Shown in pieces: positions 12,618-26,970 of a stretch of 64,000 bases of DNA. Numbering within the stretch: the first letter of the stretch is position 1; each line of letters begins with the position of its first letter. Source of the DNA: Anastatus disparis (taxonomy: Eukaryota > Arthropoda > Insecta > Hymenoptera > Eupelmidae); contig JAFFSR010000227.1 of assembly GCA_017163975.1 (NCBI GenBank), positions 3,906,001 to 3,970,000 on the forward strand, in the 5' to 3' direction. Made by a program: the position numbers and the translations under genes. Below the pieces are notes generated by a model that saw only the letters and a list, made by a program, of their open reading frames with translations, had not been told where the DNA came from and did no database searches.

Positions 12618-15600
12618 GTGCTATAAAATTATTAAACGTACAATTCAATTCCCAAAGTATTGAATTTTTCGAATATTTTCGACATATCTTTATGCAACTT
12701 TAAGAACTTGAGCTATGAGAAAAAAAAAACTCAACTCCATGCACCAATTCACAAAAAATCAGTCATCGGAACAAAAGCAGCAAGGATAAAGAGTAAGAGA
12801 GAGAGAGAGAGAGTTCATATCTCTGAGAAAACCATTTTCAATCGGCCCATTCTCTCCGACAATTGAATTCTCGTTCAATCATCCCTGCAAAATCTTCTAT
12901 TCTCCTATTTCTATAACTTTTTAAATTTTCACATATACATATTCCATCTCTTATTCAAAGATTTCCCGACATACTCTGACCCTCGAGTGTTTTTCAAACT
13001 GACACACATACACGCGCATATGTATAAACACGTACACGTGAAATAAAGAAGAAGCCGCGTGTATAAAGGAGTTGAAGAAAAAAAATGTAGGTCACGTTAT
13101 TTCGGCGCATAATTCTAGAGAGCCCGAGGAAACTTTTCAATCTGAAAAAAAAGGCTGAAGCGTCCCGCATCCAGCCCGTTAAGTCCGCTACCATCTACAA
13201 ATAAGTCGAGTAGGTTAGGATAAAAGAAGAAGGAGAGAGAGAGAGAGAAAAAGAAGAAGTAGTAATGATGGGAATACCTTTGCATTTGCTTTATCTACTT
13301 GAAAGTGCGCTCGCATCTCTGAAATACTGAGTGATGATACTAAGCTTCGCGCGAATGAAAACCTTGAAAAAAAAGGCTTCTTCTTCTTCTTTTTTTTTGT
13401 ATGGTTTGGTAATTTTACTCCGTAGAGAGAAGCCGCCAAAACGGAAGGAAGTTAATTTCCTCGAGAGCCTAACCAATTTTTATTTTATTTCTTTGGAAGC
13501 TTGCATACCGTTGTAGTTGGTTTGGTGCAGCCTACAGACATTTTATTTTTTTTTTTGGGTTTGTCAATTTTTTTTTTTAAGAGAAAGAGAGAGTGAAAAG
13601 GAAATAAAATGTAGAACTCGCAAAATAGTGAATTATATGAATATAAAGTTGTTGCTTTGAATTTTATTTATATAAAAAAATTAAAGAGTGTTGGACAATA
13701 TAAAATTTAAATGAAAAATTAATACTGATTCTTTGTTATACGGAATTTCTGTATATTTAGAATTTCATTTAAAAAATTAATTTAAAACTGCATAAAATTT
13801 TCTATAAATTGATAAATATTTTAAAGAATGCAGAATAATTTTATTGAAATAAAAAATTTTTAAGAAATCAATAAAATTTTATTAACAATCATTTTAAATT
13901 AAAAATATTTTAATAAAATAAATAAAATACATCTCTAAAAAATTCATTAATCAATATAATTTTATTGGAATCATCACGAAATGTATAAAAACTATTTTTA
14001 ACAATAATAATTTTTTCAATGAAAATATAGTCTACTAAAGAATAAAAATTTATCTGCATTTATACCGAAAGAGAACCGACAGGGTATGATCTTTTTAATA
14101 AATCGTAATCATAAGATTTTAGTAGGAAAATTTTTTAATTTATGAGAAAAATAGATTGAGCGTAAGAAATGCTTTGTTTGTGTGAAAAAGAAATATACTT
14201 TTACTTTTTTACATGTAAATATGTGATCAGAAATACCTCCTAAGTGATCAGAAATTACGTCCTTCACGGTAGTTAGCAAAAATCTATTAAAATTTTATTA
14301 ATTTTCATTTTACCAATTTTCTAGTCATGCAGGCCAATTAAAAAAGTAATATTATCCTGTGCAACTAAATAAAAGCGAATGCTATCGACAAAATTTTTAT
14401 CAATATTGAAACAAAAAATATTTTGTTAATAAATAAAAAAGTTCAAATTTTTATTACTTTTGAAATTTTTTAGCGAAAAATTGGAAAAAGAATTATTTTG
14501 AAAAATCCACAAATCGATATGAAACTATAACAAATCGTCGTATAGAATAACATTTGAAAAAAATATAAATAAATAAAAAAGGCCAACTCGATTAAATCGT
14601 TCGCAAAATTGGAAATAAACAAATACGTAGCTATTCGGATTGTTTCTAAATATAACAAATGTTGAATCCTTATTTCTGGCAACATGTGTTTCTAATTTAC
14701 TTAAAAAGTTATTAATATTTTGAAGTTTTTATTTTTAATTTTTAATTTTTAGTATTCTTTAAACAATGGATCATGTTAACTAATTTTACTTCAAGTTTGC
14801 AAACATGTTACAAACAATTTTGATAAGACTTTTAAAAAATTAAAAAAAATAAAAACCTAATACAAGTAAAGTTAAAATTCATTCGAAAGAAAAGTTACTT
14901 TTAAAGTAATTAACTTTTTCCAAGTTAACTTTGGATTTTTATTTTGTATCTCAACGTTTTATCTTCTCCATGCTGCTTTTCTTTCTTTTTCCAATTTGGT
15001 AACTATGGAAACGTAATAGTAATGTTAGTATATAGCTTGAATTTGCTTCTAACGAGTTGAACTTAAGAAATGATGAAGTTCTAGTCTAATATTTTTTGTA
15101 TTTTTTTTTCTTTTTGTAAGTACAAACCTTTTAATGGACGGTTTACGTGATGATAATTTCCTTTTCCTTATAAATAAGAAATTTTACTTGTATTAAAAAA
15201 TTTCATTTAATTAATGTTATTTAGATCGCAAAGCAAATTATTTAATTTTATAAATTATGAAATTATAAAAAAGTATATGAAAAAAATAAGGTGAATAAAA
15301 AGAGATATATATTTATAATTAATATATATTAATATATTAATATATATTTTTAATTTTTCTTTATACAAAGTTAATGCTTGGATGACTTCCATAAGGCCTT
15401 ATTAAAACCTTCCTTGATTAATCTCCTCATAAAAAAAAGGAAAAAGGTAGCATCTGTAGCATGTTTTTGGTTTCCAAAGCCATAAAAAGCTGGCGTTTCG
15501 CTTCCAAGAACGGGCGATTAAATTTACGATTTTTTTTTTTTTTTTTGGATACGAGTGAAACTTTTTTGTTTGCGTTACGACAGAAGTTCGCCCCCCCAAA

Positions 15601-18600
15601 ACGTTTTTCAAAATCCAATAACATCGCACACTTAAGCAAAAAAGAAAATAAAAAGAATAAGCTATGCATAGCAAAGAAGAGGAGCCAAAAAAAAAAAGAA
15701 ATCAAATTTTACCACACACACTGCGAGCTTGTAAGTGAGAAAAAATGAGATTCAATTAAAATTACGAGATGAATTTGCTTGTTATATATCTTCTCTTCTG
15801 CACAAATAAAACGAATGAAAAGATAATTTTTGAGAAAAGTATTTTATGATATGCTATTTGCACATAAAATATCAATATGTTAAGTAGAGCGAGACAGAAC
15901 AGCCAGGCGCATTGAGGTGCAAATAATTATATTCGTATAATGTGTTACACTTAATTTATCATAAAGTATTAATCAAAGATATGAAACATACAATTTTTCA
16001 TAGATTAAAAATCAACAATAATTAAGGTTTAATATAATCTTTTTTTTTTTAGCTTCAATATTTATCAAAATACTTTCATACGAATTCGGAGAAGTTAAAT
16101 TATTTGCGTGTGCAAAGCAATGATGAAACCGTGTAATGTTCCTTCTTGACGTTGAAGAAAAAAGGAAAGAAATTCTTCTCGAAGTAATTTTTTTAACGAC
16201 GTAAAAATTCCAGCCCAGTAAATTAAGGTCCAAATTAGCTCAATGACTCGCGCAAATAACAAAGAGTTGCCCTTCGAATGAGAGAAGAAAATAATAGGTC
16301 AGCTCTGAGAATACACACGCTACATTCCAAGCGTTTGTAGCGTACTAATGAAAATTAAAAAGTTACAAGTTTAAATTAATAATAATTCATTTAATTTAAT
16401 TGCATGGGGCGTAAAGATCATTCTGTAGATTTTATAATTATTGTCAATTTACATTCTTTTAAATTTAATATTATAAATCAACAAATTAGAAGACGAATGC
16501 ATATAAGATACTGAATAATATTAAAGAATGTTAAAAAATTAACGTTGAAACTAGATTAAACAATGAAAGATCATTAATTCTTAAAATATTTTCGTAATGA
16601 TTGAATTAAAATATTCTTACTTTATACAAATTACAAATACGAATTATTTATAGGAAATTTTCATTAAAAAAATGATGATTCAAGAGAATATTTATAATTA
16701 ATAAGTTGAACACTAAAAGATGGTTTTCACTGAATACGTTAAAAAAAATCTCCCATCACTAAAATATTAATATACATCACTAAATTATTATAAAATTATA
16801 TAAAAGACTTTTTTTTTAAAGAAAAACAAGAACAAATTTTTTATCTCTATCAAAAAAACTGAAAATAAAAAGGAAGATTCAGCCCCATTAGAATGCAAGT
16901 CGTGAATGGCAAAGATCAGGAAGGATATCAAGCACAGGTCAGTGTTTGCGCTTGGCATTATATAGTTATTAGGTCAACGTTCTTTTGGCTATTCTAGCTT
17001 CAATAAGAGAACTGAGTCGCGTAGAGTTTGCATATACAAACACTAAAAGCACTTCTGACAGCAGATTCAAGCTGCCTCAGCGTATAATAAACCTGCCCCC
17101 CTTCCTACTCTCCTCCTACCCTCTCTTTATGCTATAATCGTAAAAGGTTTTAGAGAAAGAGAGAGAAAAAGCGGTTTTGCAAGGAAGAGATGACGGCAGG
17201 ATATACATCATTGAATTTCTATCCCCCGAAAGCTCAGCTGTACAAAAGAGCTCGGAGAGTCAATTATTTTAAGCTCGTAGCCCAAGCTTACGATTTCCGG
17301 ATTTTAAGAAGAAGAAAAAAAAGTGTGTCTCTTAAAAAAAGAAAAATAGTGCTAGATTATTTCACGGAAAATGGCATGTATAAAATAGCATTTGGTATTG
17401 TTGTTGTTTATGCATATTGGGAGGGGGAGTTGTAAATTTTCTCGAATGGTTATACTAGCTGAAAGAGAAGTGTTGAAGAGAAATGTATGGGTGGAAAAAG
17501 GCTTTTTGATATTGCATTTTATGGGTACATTAAAGCTTCAACTTATTGTGGCTTCTGGTGCATCTCTCTTTTTTTTTCTAAAGTCACAAAAGAGCCTTGT
17601 TTAATATTTGGTCGGTTCCATAGTTTTTTTTTCTACTTGCTTAATGGAATATGAATAATATGCGATGCATCTTTATAAAAAGTTTTTAGAGTTAGAGGAT
17701 AAACTGGCTTTTTTCGTGGTTTATTGCGATTTAAACTTTGGGAGAATAGAGACAGTTTATTACGCAACTGATAAATTTTACTGCTGCGTTGGTAAGTTTT
17801 TAGTTTTATAATTGATAAAAATTTTAAAATAGTAAATATTTTATTAGAAAAAATTAATTCAGTAATTTTATAAGTAAATATATAAACAGGGCTTTTAAAG
17901 ATTATTTAAATTATTATGCACACGTTAATAACTACCTTATCCTTCAATTAAAATCAAATCGATTAATAACGCGCTTGTCGACGTAAAAATAAAAGCTCAA
18001 AATCAAATGAAATTACTATCACTCGATCTAATTCTAAAATTTCATCAATCAAACGTAAGCTAAATGTCGGCTTTAATTAACATTTATTCAATATCCCTAA
18101 TCAACATTAAACTAAAATTTTCCAGCATAACATCGCTATTAAATTTATATGCAATTATCCAAAGTTTGCCGAAATAGAGGTAGAAAAGACAAATTACCGG
18201 CAAAGTATATTGATTATCAATATAATGAGAAAGAGATGGGTGTGTCTCAAAGTTCAATTAATTTGATTTATTGTACACCAGAGGTTTAATTTTGGAAGTG
18301 CAGGAGGAAGGAGGAGGATAAGGTAGGAAGGCATATAACGTACGATATGTCGAATTCGAAGTCTATTAACAAGGTTGAAGTTGACTGTGATGCATTTACT
18401 CGTTAAGCTCATAAATAGCTTTTGCTAGCTTATTACCGAGCAGCCAGAGAGGAACAAGTATATCATTAGGTTTACATAAAAAAAAGAAAATTAAAGACGC
18501 GTATAATTAGTTAAGAATTACGTGTGTTTTATTTTTAATTATTTAATTCGCATATAATTTTAAGCTTTTATTTTAAATTCACGAGAGCTTTTTAATTAAA

Positions 18601-19649
18601 AGCTTTTAAAGAAGTTCGTTTAATTTTTACTTCATTTTTTCACAAGAGCAAGCAATAGCTACTTGCCCTTATTCATCCAACCAGACCATCATATATAGCA
18701 CATTGAAGTGTAAGCAAATAATAAAATATTCAAATGTTCAACGATGTACGGCCCTTCATTTCCCGAGAACTATAACAAGACATTTCTAAAGCGGCTTATG
18801 AACATTTTAATTTTTCAGGTACGAGTTGAAGGTTCTATATTTTTTTTTTTTAAATAACGAGAACAGTAATTTATTTTGTTATGAATTCTTGTTATATAAT
18901 TTAGATTTATTTGAAATGTCAATGTTTCAATGTTGAATTTTTTTAGTTTTTAAATTCCTTTTAGAACAAAGTAAACCTAATTATCCTGGGCTTAATAACG
19001 TACGTTCCAATTTTGTTAAACAGGGATTTTTTTCATTTGAAAATGTCCTAGTTTAAAAAAAAACATTTTTTGTTACTTCATGATATTTAACCATTAATTA
19101 GGATGTGTGTAGTTGGTACTTCTTAGAATAAATCTATTTAAAAAAAAAAAACAGTAAAAATAAATTTTAAATGGTCGTATTATATTTTGAGTCCAACCTA
19201 AATTTTTTAGACTACTCATTTACAAAAAATCAACAAAAATTTTCTTTTTTTTCATATTTTAATAAATATGCTGATGATAAACAAACGAAATCTTAAAATA
19301 TTTCAAATCAAACAAATGAATGTATTCCTCAAATCATCTTTACAAACAATTTATTATCTCAATAAACAATTTTACAACAATAAAATTTAAGCAACAAATT
19401 TTTCAAACTTTGTCGTGCGAATGCAAATCACTTGACAAACACACACGGCGACAAACGCATCTCACTTTGCGCAGATTGTAATTGGAATCTAAACAAAAAT
19501 ATATGTATATGTTGTTATATAATGTTACCTTCATCGAAAGACTAAGCAAAACTAAGCCATTAGAATCTTGCTTTGTCTCACTTGAGTACACGAGGTTTGT
19601 TTCGTTCGGTTACAATTGTTGCGGTCGACGGAAGCCGCAAGACTCGCTG

Positions 19650-19681
<32 letters not shown>

Positions 19682-20317
19682 TCGGTGTTGGCAAATTCAC
19701 TTCGCGACAATAGACATCAGTGAAAAGGCTATTATAATGGTGTCTTGTAAATTGGGCAAACTTGTTTTTTTTCTTCTTCGACTTGATTCAAACGAAATTC
19801 AAGACGTGTACGTTTATCAAAGGATTGATAATTTCGTATTGCATTAGTTTAATGAGTAGGTATTGGTTTTGAGAGTTTAACCGCATGGAAAACAGTAGGA
19901 GAAAAAAAAAGAAAAGGAAGGTAATGAATGTCTTTGTCTGGCGAGTTTAACGAGGGTACTTGTATCGGAAGAAAAGAACAGTATACTTATTGTATAAAGT
20001 GATGTTTAGACAAATTAATGATTATTTTATAATTTGTCATTAATTAGTTATACCATTCATTTGATTTTTGTAAAATATTTATAATTGCAATAACGTAATA
20101 AACTTTCTATTTTAATGTAAAATAATCGACATCAGTTTGTACATTTGTGATTATTTAAAAAAAAAAGGAAAGAATAAAAGTTAATATAAATTTTATAAAT
20201 GACCTATTTTATGATTGGCAACCTGTTTAATTTTTACAATATGAATTTTTTTAATAGCTTTCTAATAATAAAAAGATCCTCATTAATTAATTGGGTCAAT
20301 CGATAAAATAATGTTAT
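12618..20317. other. AT-rich non-coding stretch
   Basis: No recognisable gene. It holds (GA)n tracts at 12796-12813 and 13233-13248, a near-direct repeat GTGATCAGAAAT.. twice at about 14224-14262, a T18 run near 15529-15546, and a (TC)n tract near 19650-19674. An 81-codon ATG frame at 17190-17435 passes through A-rich sequence coding Arg/Lys runs and matches nothing I know. Overlapping frames on both strands at 13215-13516 and 15402-15748 reflect purine/pyrimidine-biased DNA. Confidence 0.55.
19650..19680. repeat. (TC)n microsatellite
   Basis: Twelve or more CT/TC units followed by TTTCTCTTTC. It accounts for the Ser/Leu run in the overlapping 121-codon frame, which starts at a non-ATG codon. 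Confidence 0.9.
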
Positions 20318-20400
20318 ACTTACGCCAATCGCGTGCAATGTTTCATTAAGAATCAATGTACTGTCGTGTTAACTCACCTGAAAAATTAAAAACAAAAAGG
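20318..20400 (-). promoter_or_regulatory. Candidate recursive splice site with RS-exon
   Basis: On the minus strand a pyrimidine-rich tract (20400 down to 20381, nearly all T with a few A) ends in CAG at 20380-20378. It is followed at once by GTGAGT (20377-20372), so a 3' splice site and a 5' splice site are fused with zero exon between them. A second consensus donor, GTAAGT, lies at 20323-20318 after GGC. The 54-nt segment between (20377-20324) has a stop in every frame, as expected for a poison RS-exon normally spliced back out. A TTAAT branch-point-like sequence lies a short way upstream of the tract. It is known that long insect introns can be removed stepwise at such ratchet points. Use in vivo is inferred. 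Confidence 0.5.
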
Positions 20401-23400
20401 AAATTAACATCTTAATCAATCTCGTTAAAACGGGTATATGATCATAAAAATCTTAGAAATTGTTTAATGAAAATGGAGCTCATTGTTGTTGAAATTTATG
20501 CTTTAGAAATGCGCCGTTTCGATTTGAGAATCAATAAAATAATTTTCTATTTAATTTTTAAAAAAATAATCACGACTTCCCGATTTCGAATAATAAAAAC
20601 TAATGAAAAATTATTTGAGTCTAATGAAATTAGCATTTTCTTAATCATTTTTTTATGACAAAATTTAAACTTTCTATTAGAAAGTAGTATACTTTTTATT
20701 ATTATTTTTTATCAAATAAAAATTTTTAACTTTCATAATTTCAAATAAAGAGCAACATTTCATATTAATCAAAACATTTTTCATATTAAACGATTATATT
20801 AAAAAACATCTTTGAATCGACTAAAGAAGAGTAAAAAAAATATCTATATACGATAAATTAATCTGTATGCAGAGTATCATTTATTCAAAATATCAAAAAA
20901 TTTATTCATTAAAAAGTTGTAAAATTTGATATTTTTTTGCTTTTATAAAACATTTTAACGGTTACGAATATGAAACTTGAAATTTTGATGGATTCTTACA
21001 TTTTCAATATTTTTTCGAGTCGGAAAAATGATATCTCCTGAAAAAGTCTATTTTACCGTGTGTACGTGCGTGCATGCGTGCGTAGACGAATATATCCGTA
21101 CGTATACGTGAATACGTGTGTGTAATAAAATTTCGTTTTCACGTTTGAAAATTTCTAACATGGAACTGATTGGATTTTGAAGTTCATGGGATTTAATTTA
21201 GAGCGATTTCAAAAAAATGTTTCAAATTTTTCAGGATTTCCAAACTTTTTGAAAAAAATAGTCTCTGGCTGAGAGAAAATAAATTTGATGTATATGGCGT
21301 ATTTTTTAGGAACGAGAAATTTCTTTTGAATTCATATATATTTTAATCTAATGAATAACAAATTCATATTAAAAAACTATTTTCAATTTTAAAGAAGACG
21401 AAAATTTCGTGTGTTGAAAATAAAATTTATATTTTTTTCTAAAAAGAGTATAAGTGCAAATGATTTGAAAACATAATTTTTTTTTTCAAATTTATATATA
21501 TCTTGACATGAATAAATATAATCTAATATATTTTTTATAATACGTATGTGCGTGTACGTTTATGTAACAAAATTTTGCTTGTGTCAACGCAAAAATGGAA
21601 AATTTTTCACGAATTTTGCGTACATATTTTACTTTCGAAAAGCTTTAAATTAATGTAAATTTGAAAAATATCGACGCAGCGAAAAATTTTCATGAATTTT
21701 AATTTTGGATGTTTTTTTAAACAATATTTGATAAACAAAATTTCGTTGAAATTACTCTTTTTATACAGAGTGTAAAAGCATGTTAAAAAAAAAAATTTCA
21801 GCAATTTTGAGAAATGAACAAATACTGAAGTAAAATAATTAAACATCACGAAATAAAAATAACTTGACCATCAAAATTTGTAATATTAAATTATTAGGAA
21901 AATATGATTATTCTTTGTTAACAATATTTCGCATATCCCCTATTCATCACGGATAAATTGATTAATGCGCGAGTTGCATATTGGATGTACACGATGTACG
22001 CACTAATTATTACATTACTGAATTATTCCATAATTATAATTAATTAATTTCGTTACATTTCCATAGATCAATAATAATTATTATATAAAATATTAATTTA
22101 TATATATTAACGATAATTTGAGCTCGCGTCATTGAATTTATAATTAAACAAGAATTAAACGCGTATGAATATTCATAAAAAAATAATATTTTATTTAATA
22201 TTAAAATCTGTTTTATTTTGTTAATTATTTTAATTATTAAAAATTGTTATTAGCGTTCACTCAGAAAATTTATAAAGTGTAAAACTTTGTACTGTAAAAA
22301 ATGAGAAGAAAAAACTTATATGATACAGTAAACAAAAAATTTATGGCCACAGGAGATTTAAAATGAAATGTTCGATTAATCGATAAATTTCTCTCGAAAG
22401 AGTATCCTCGTACAAGTAAAATTTGTATTCCAGCCACTGAGCAGCTACTAGATTTGAGACTCGACAAGCAACAACTCGATAAGACGATCCGTATAGAGCA
22501 AAAGCTATACCGAATCAACAAGCTACAAAATTAGCCACAAGAGAGAAAGTAAAAAAAGAAGAAAAAAAGAGAATAAGAAGCTCGACGCCTTCCACATTTT
22601 CTCCTATGGGAGTCAAGAGCATTAAAGAAGAAGGAATAAAATAAAAGAAGAAGAAAGAAGAGGCAAAACAAATGTAAATGTCATTATCTTTAAGGCCAAG
22701 GGTCAACCGCTATATTTTTCTCTCCTTAAGTGCTTGGATTTTTCCCCTAAGGAGATAGGATTTTTCGGTCCATAAATTAAGTCCTTAATTAGTAATGTCA
22801 AGATGTCTTAAGCATAACTGTTTTCGCAACGCTGTTTTATAACAATATTCAGATTCGGATTAAAAACTTTAATTTTTTTATTCTTTTTTAAGGAGCACAA
22901 TTATAACGTTATTGCGATTTATTTTTCATTTTTATTCAGAGATTTAATTGTAGCGGACGGAAAAGCCTTAGGTCATAATTTATTTTACAAAATGTTATTT
23001 TAATTATAATCAAGATTATCTCTGCTTTTATTTTATTATTTAAATTAGAAATATATTTTAAAGAAAAAAATTGCAGGATGTCAAAAACGTAATAATTAAT
23101 GCTCGAAGCATATTTTTATGTAAATAACGTTTATTAGTTATAAAAAGTAATCATTATATTATTTATACTTGATATTCGCTTGAACATGATAAAAAATTCA
23201 ATTCAAATAATTATAGAAAAAATTATCTTATTTTAATATAAACCTCTATATCACTGCTGTTACATTTTAAAATTGACAATTGAAAATTAAAATTAAATCG
23301 ATATTTATTTAATCGTGTATGAATTTAGTTTCAGCTTGATAAATGTAATAAGTATTTTATTTAATGAAATCGCATAAAATGATTTCTTTATTTAAAATCT

Positions 23401-25703
23401 TTACAATTTATATCAATTTATTAACATGATTACTTTCATCGATATCTTTTATTAAAACCGTATTGCGTGTACGTGTATTCGATATTAATTAATAATAAAA
23501 AAAAAAAAAATAATTTAAAACAAACTTTAGAGAATGAAAAAAAAATAAAATTATATCAGTAGATAAAGGCGTTCAAGTGATTCCGCGTGGTTGACGGTAT
23601 CGTTTTCAATAAATTTAACGAATTGTAGTATGATTCTTTTTAAAAATCGAATTTTATGTCACGCGAAAGCATAAAAAAGACGTATGTTATAGATTATATT
23701 TTAAAAATAATATCAAAAGCGTGTAAAAGACGTTCGAAAGAAATATATAAGGGCGAAGTTTTTGTTTGATTTTTTATTTTATTTTTTCTAATCGATAGGA
23801 TCACAAACGTTTGAGAAAAATATTGCGATCATATAAAAATAAGAAATCTTTTATGTTTGCTCTATACTTAAAAATGAAATATATTTATAGTAAATATATT
23901 GTTACGGTACGATAACGTGAATTTGGAATTTTAAAAAATTGTTTTATCAATAAATGAAATAAATAACCTCATAGTTTTTTATATCGAGTTAATATTTCAA
24001 CGTCGAAAAAATAATTTGAAAATAAAAGATTTAATAAATGTTTGATCATTAATGTCTGAATAAAAAATATAATATGATTGATTTTAAATGTTACTACGGT
24101 TCAAAAGATACAACAATGAACAAATAAAAAAATCTGCTACATTGCTTTTTTAATCAACCAATGAATTTCTACTTTATGATTATATTGCGCATTACTGCTA
24201 TAATTTTAATCAAATAACGTAAATTTATCTGTATGCAAGATACAAATTTAATCATGTAATAAGCTTGAGCTCGTAAAGACGGCTAATTACGTTAAAAAAA
24301 TGAGAGAGAGTATTTTCATTTGAACATACAGTCATAAATATAAATGCACTCGAAAGATATTAAAATTATAATATTTAATCTATATAAAAGTACAAGATAA
24401 CATGTAGAAAAAAAGCAGAGCTATAAGCTTTTAAACAAACCGCAAATCTAGCAATTTATAATTATTTGCGATAACAAGTAACTTCGCTTAATTAATTTAT
24501 CTTTCAATTGAAGTATATCAAAAGCACTGGTAGGAATCGGCTGTATATAGAACAATTGTAAAGTTCATTGCTTGTATACGTTTAATACAAGAAGTAGAAG
24601 AAGAAGAAGAAGAAGTAGCAGAAGGCGAGAGGAGAAAGAAGAAGAAGAGAGAAAGTACTGTAGAGCTTTAATTTTTCCTTTTATTGCCGTAAGCCAACCT
24701 GAGCTCTTGTTTCCACTTCTCCAAACATTTGAGCTTTTAATAAGAGAATCTTCTTGTTTATGTAACTTGGGTATACCGGGCTTTCGTTACTTGTTAATGT
24801 TGTTTTCTATGTTTCCGTTTCTTTTTTCTCTTTCTTTCATCTTTTTTTTTTTTGCATTTCAGTCATAACATTAGGATTCTACGATTTGGTACGTAAAAAA
24901 AATTAAATTAGCAATATAATATGTTAATGGTATTGGTCTACTATTGAATTATTATGATTTTTGTAAACAATCAGCTTTTTTTGAAGTAATAAAAATTAAA
25001 AATCAAGTAAATTTAAAATTTAAAGAAAAAAAGAGAAATATTATATAGTTTTATGTATGAATAATTGAAGAATAAACTCTTATCAAATAAAAATATCTTA
25101 AAATATTTACACTAATTAACTAAATTATCTGTCAGGATAATTATAATTATTCCGAAGTTGTTAGACTCCTCTTGTAGAAACTTAGCCGGTAGCTAGGTGA
25201 GTCAACACGGACGGGGTAATTCAATAAATTATTTTGGGACACAGTTGACACACACCGAGTGTACGTCAGTACATCGATCGATTATTTGAATAATCAGAAA
25301 TTAATTAAGAGTAAATAAGGATAACTTTTGTTCCTATTTATACTCTCCAATCGTGTATTGCGCTCTAAATAAAACGAGAATAAGAAAAGATTGGAAGACT
25401 CGATTATGAGAAGAGGCAGACAAAGAGAATGACGTGATTTGAAAAAAAATAAAAGATGTTTGATATGGTTACACGTTATAAGCTTTAATTTCATATATAT
25501 ATATAGAATAAAATTTTTCCTTTGATTTTACAAATTTTATTAATCTTATTTCCATCTCCTATAATAGTTATAATTTTATACTAAAATTTTTAAATTACAT
25601 TCTTTAGAAATTTTATACAGAATTTTGAATAATTATTACTATTATCCAACTAGTATGTTAATCTCATTGTTTTACAACTCATTTCAAATTTGTTAAGCTA
25701 ATG
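20381..25703. other. AT-rich non-coding stretch
   Basis: No recognisable gene. It holds alternating CG/TACG sequence near 21058-21122 and 21540-21560, purine-rich blocks around 22540-22660, and an (AAG)n tract near 24592-24655. Near 25194, CTAG is followed by GTGAGTC, a donor-like site without a convincing exon. Confidence 0.55.
24592..24655. repeat. (AAG)n-rich trinucleotide tract
   Basis: GAAGAAGAAG units interrupted by TAG, CAG and GGAG. It encodes an Arg/Glu-rich run in a plus-strand frame and explains that frame's length. Confidence 0.8.
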
Positions 25704-26601
25704 CCCTGGTAGAAAATGAAACGCTTTTTCTACCATTTTATGGCCATTTCTTTAAAGTGAAGAGCAGAAAATGGGAATGTTTTATGGCCATTATTTGAAC
25801 TAATATGAAACGTTTTTTTCAACCTTCATAGTGCTAAAAAATGCTAATAAAATGTTGAGTCTGATCCACTATTATTTGAATATAGATAGTTAACAGTAGA
25901 GTCTATCAAATTGTGCTCTAATTGATTACTATTAAGAATCATTTAAGGTTTTTTCTTCAAAGTTATCATTAATCATTAATAGAATCACTTTTGTTAATAT
26001 ATTCGCGCGTATATTTTGAGTTGTGATCGGATTGTTAGAGGTTATTTTTAAACGATTAATTAAATTTTCCATTTATTATTTTAAAAAACGATATTTTTAT
26101 ACTCGTTTCGTACTGCGTTTCATATTTTTATTTTAATAAAATTTAATATTATTTTTATTTTTATAAATTCCAATAAAAATAAACATTGACGAAGGAATGT
26201 GAATAAATACTAATCTATATTTTCTCGCCACGTGGCAAAAGTGAGGTTATGATTTTACCTATGATATGAAAAATTAAGGACTCATTACTAAAAAGTTATA
26301 TAACTAGTCAAAAAAAGTTGTCCACAGTTTACCTAATTTTTAGATAGCTGTTACTGATTTTTTCTCTCCGTTTACTTAAAATGCGTATTTTTTTGGCTAA
26401 ATACAAAAATTTTGAACAACATTTTTATATTAGCATTTTTTGCCTATAAGATGCTAACCAATATACCAAAAAATTTGAGCTCTTCAGATTCAGCAAAAAA
26501 TTGCCATTTATTCGCCAATATTGACATGACAAAATATTACTATTGACAATGGTCATAAATTGTTGTTTACGCCATTTTTAATGTTCAAATTTCTACCAGG
26601 G
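25704..26601. mobile_element. DNA transposon remnant, 12-bp perfect TIRs
   Basis: The left end CCCTGGTAGAAA and the right end TTTCTACCAGGG are perfect inverted repeats bounding 898 bp. Subterminal sequence is partly shared: TTTATGGCCATT near the left end matches TTTATGACCATT read inward from the right. Near the left end a phrase beginning ATGAAACG is repeated about 88 bp apart. No transposase frame is present, so this is a non-autonomous or internally deleted copy. Flanking bases give at most a TG dinucleotide on both sides, so the target duplication and superfamily are unresolved. Confidence 0.6.
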
Positions 26602-26924
26602 TGAGATAAAAAACAAAGCAATGAAAGCGAATTAAACAGAAAATAATTCTAGTGCAATAAATTAACTCTTTATTAAATTTCTGCAAAATATTTAACATAT
26701 TTCTGTATTAATTAAAACATTTTTCCAAAATATACGTAAAACTATTTCGTTTGTTAATAATTGTTTGTGATACAGTATGTGTTTACATATAATTAAAGTA
26801 AAAAAATGTGTATTATACAAAAAACTACGCCAATTATTTAGTATATGCTTGTAGTAGTTTCTCATATTTTTCCACATTCAACAGAAAGTAAAAGATCCCA
26901 ACATATTTTAAAAAAGTAAACTTA

Positions 26925-26925
26925 T

Positions 26926-26970
<45 letters not shown>
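26925..26970. repeat. Compound (TA)n(TG)n microsatellite
   Basis: About eleven TA units pass directly into about twelve TG units. Such joined arrays usually arise by mutation and expansion at the edge of a TA tract. The array is likely polymorphic in length. Confidence 0.9.

Noticed and set aside
17190..17435. 81-codon ATG frame, basic product
   Set aside because: The Arg/Lys runs come from A-rich sequence. There is no domain, signal or splice context, and this length is expected by chance in 64 kb.
18800..18835. Plus-strand TTTTTCAG/GTACGAGT as a recursive splice site
   Set aside because: The acceptor is good but GTACGA is a poor donor and there is no second donor nearby.
22520..22660. Coding exon in a purine-rich block
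   Set aside because: The frames consist of Lys/Glu or Phe/Ser runs depending on strand, typical of GAA/AAG-rich low complexity.
25150..25205. Microexon between CTTGTAG and CTAG/GTGAGTC, plus strand
   Set aside because: A 19-nt segment with a weak pyrimidine tract and no other support.
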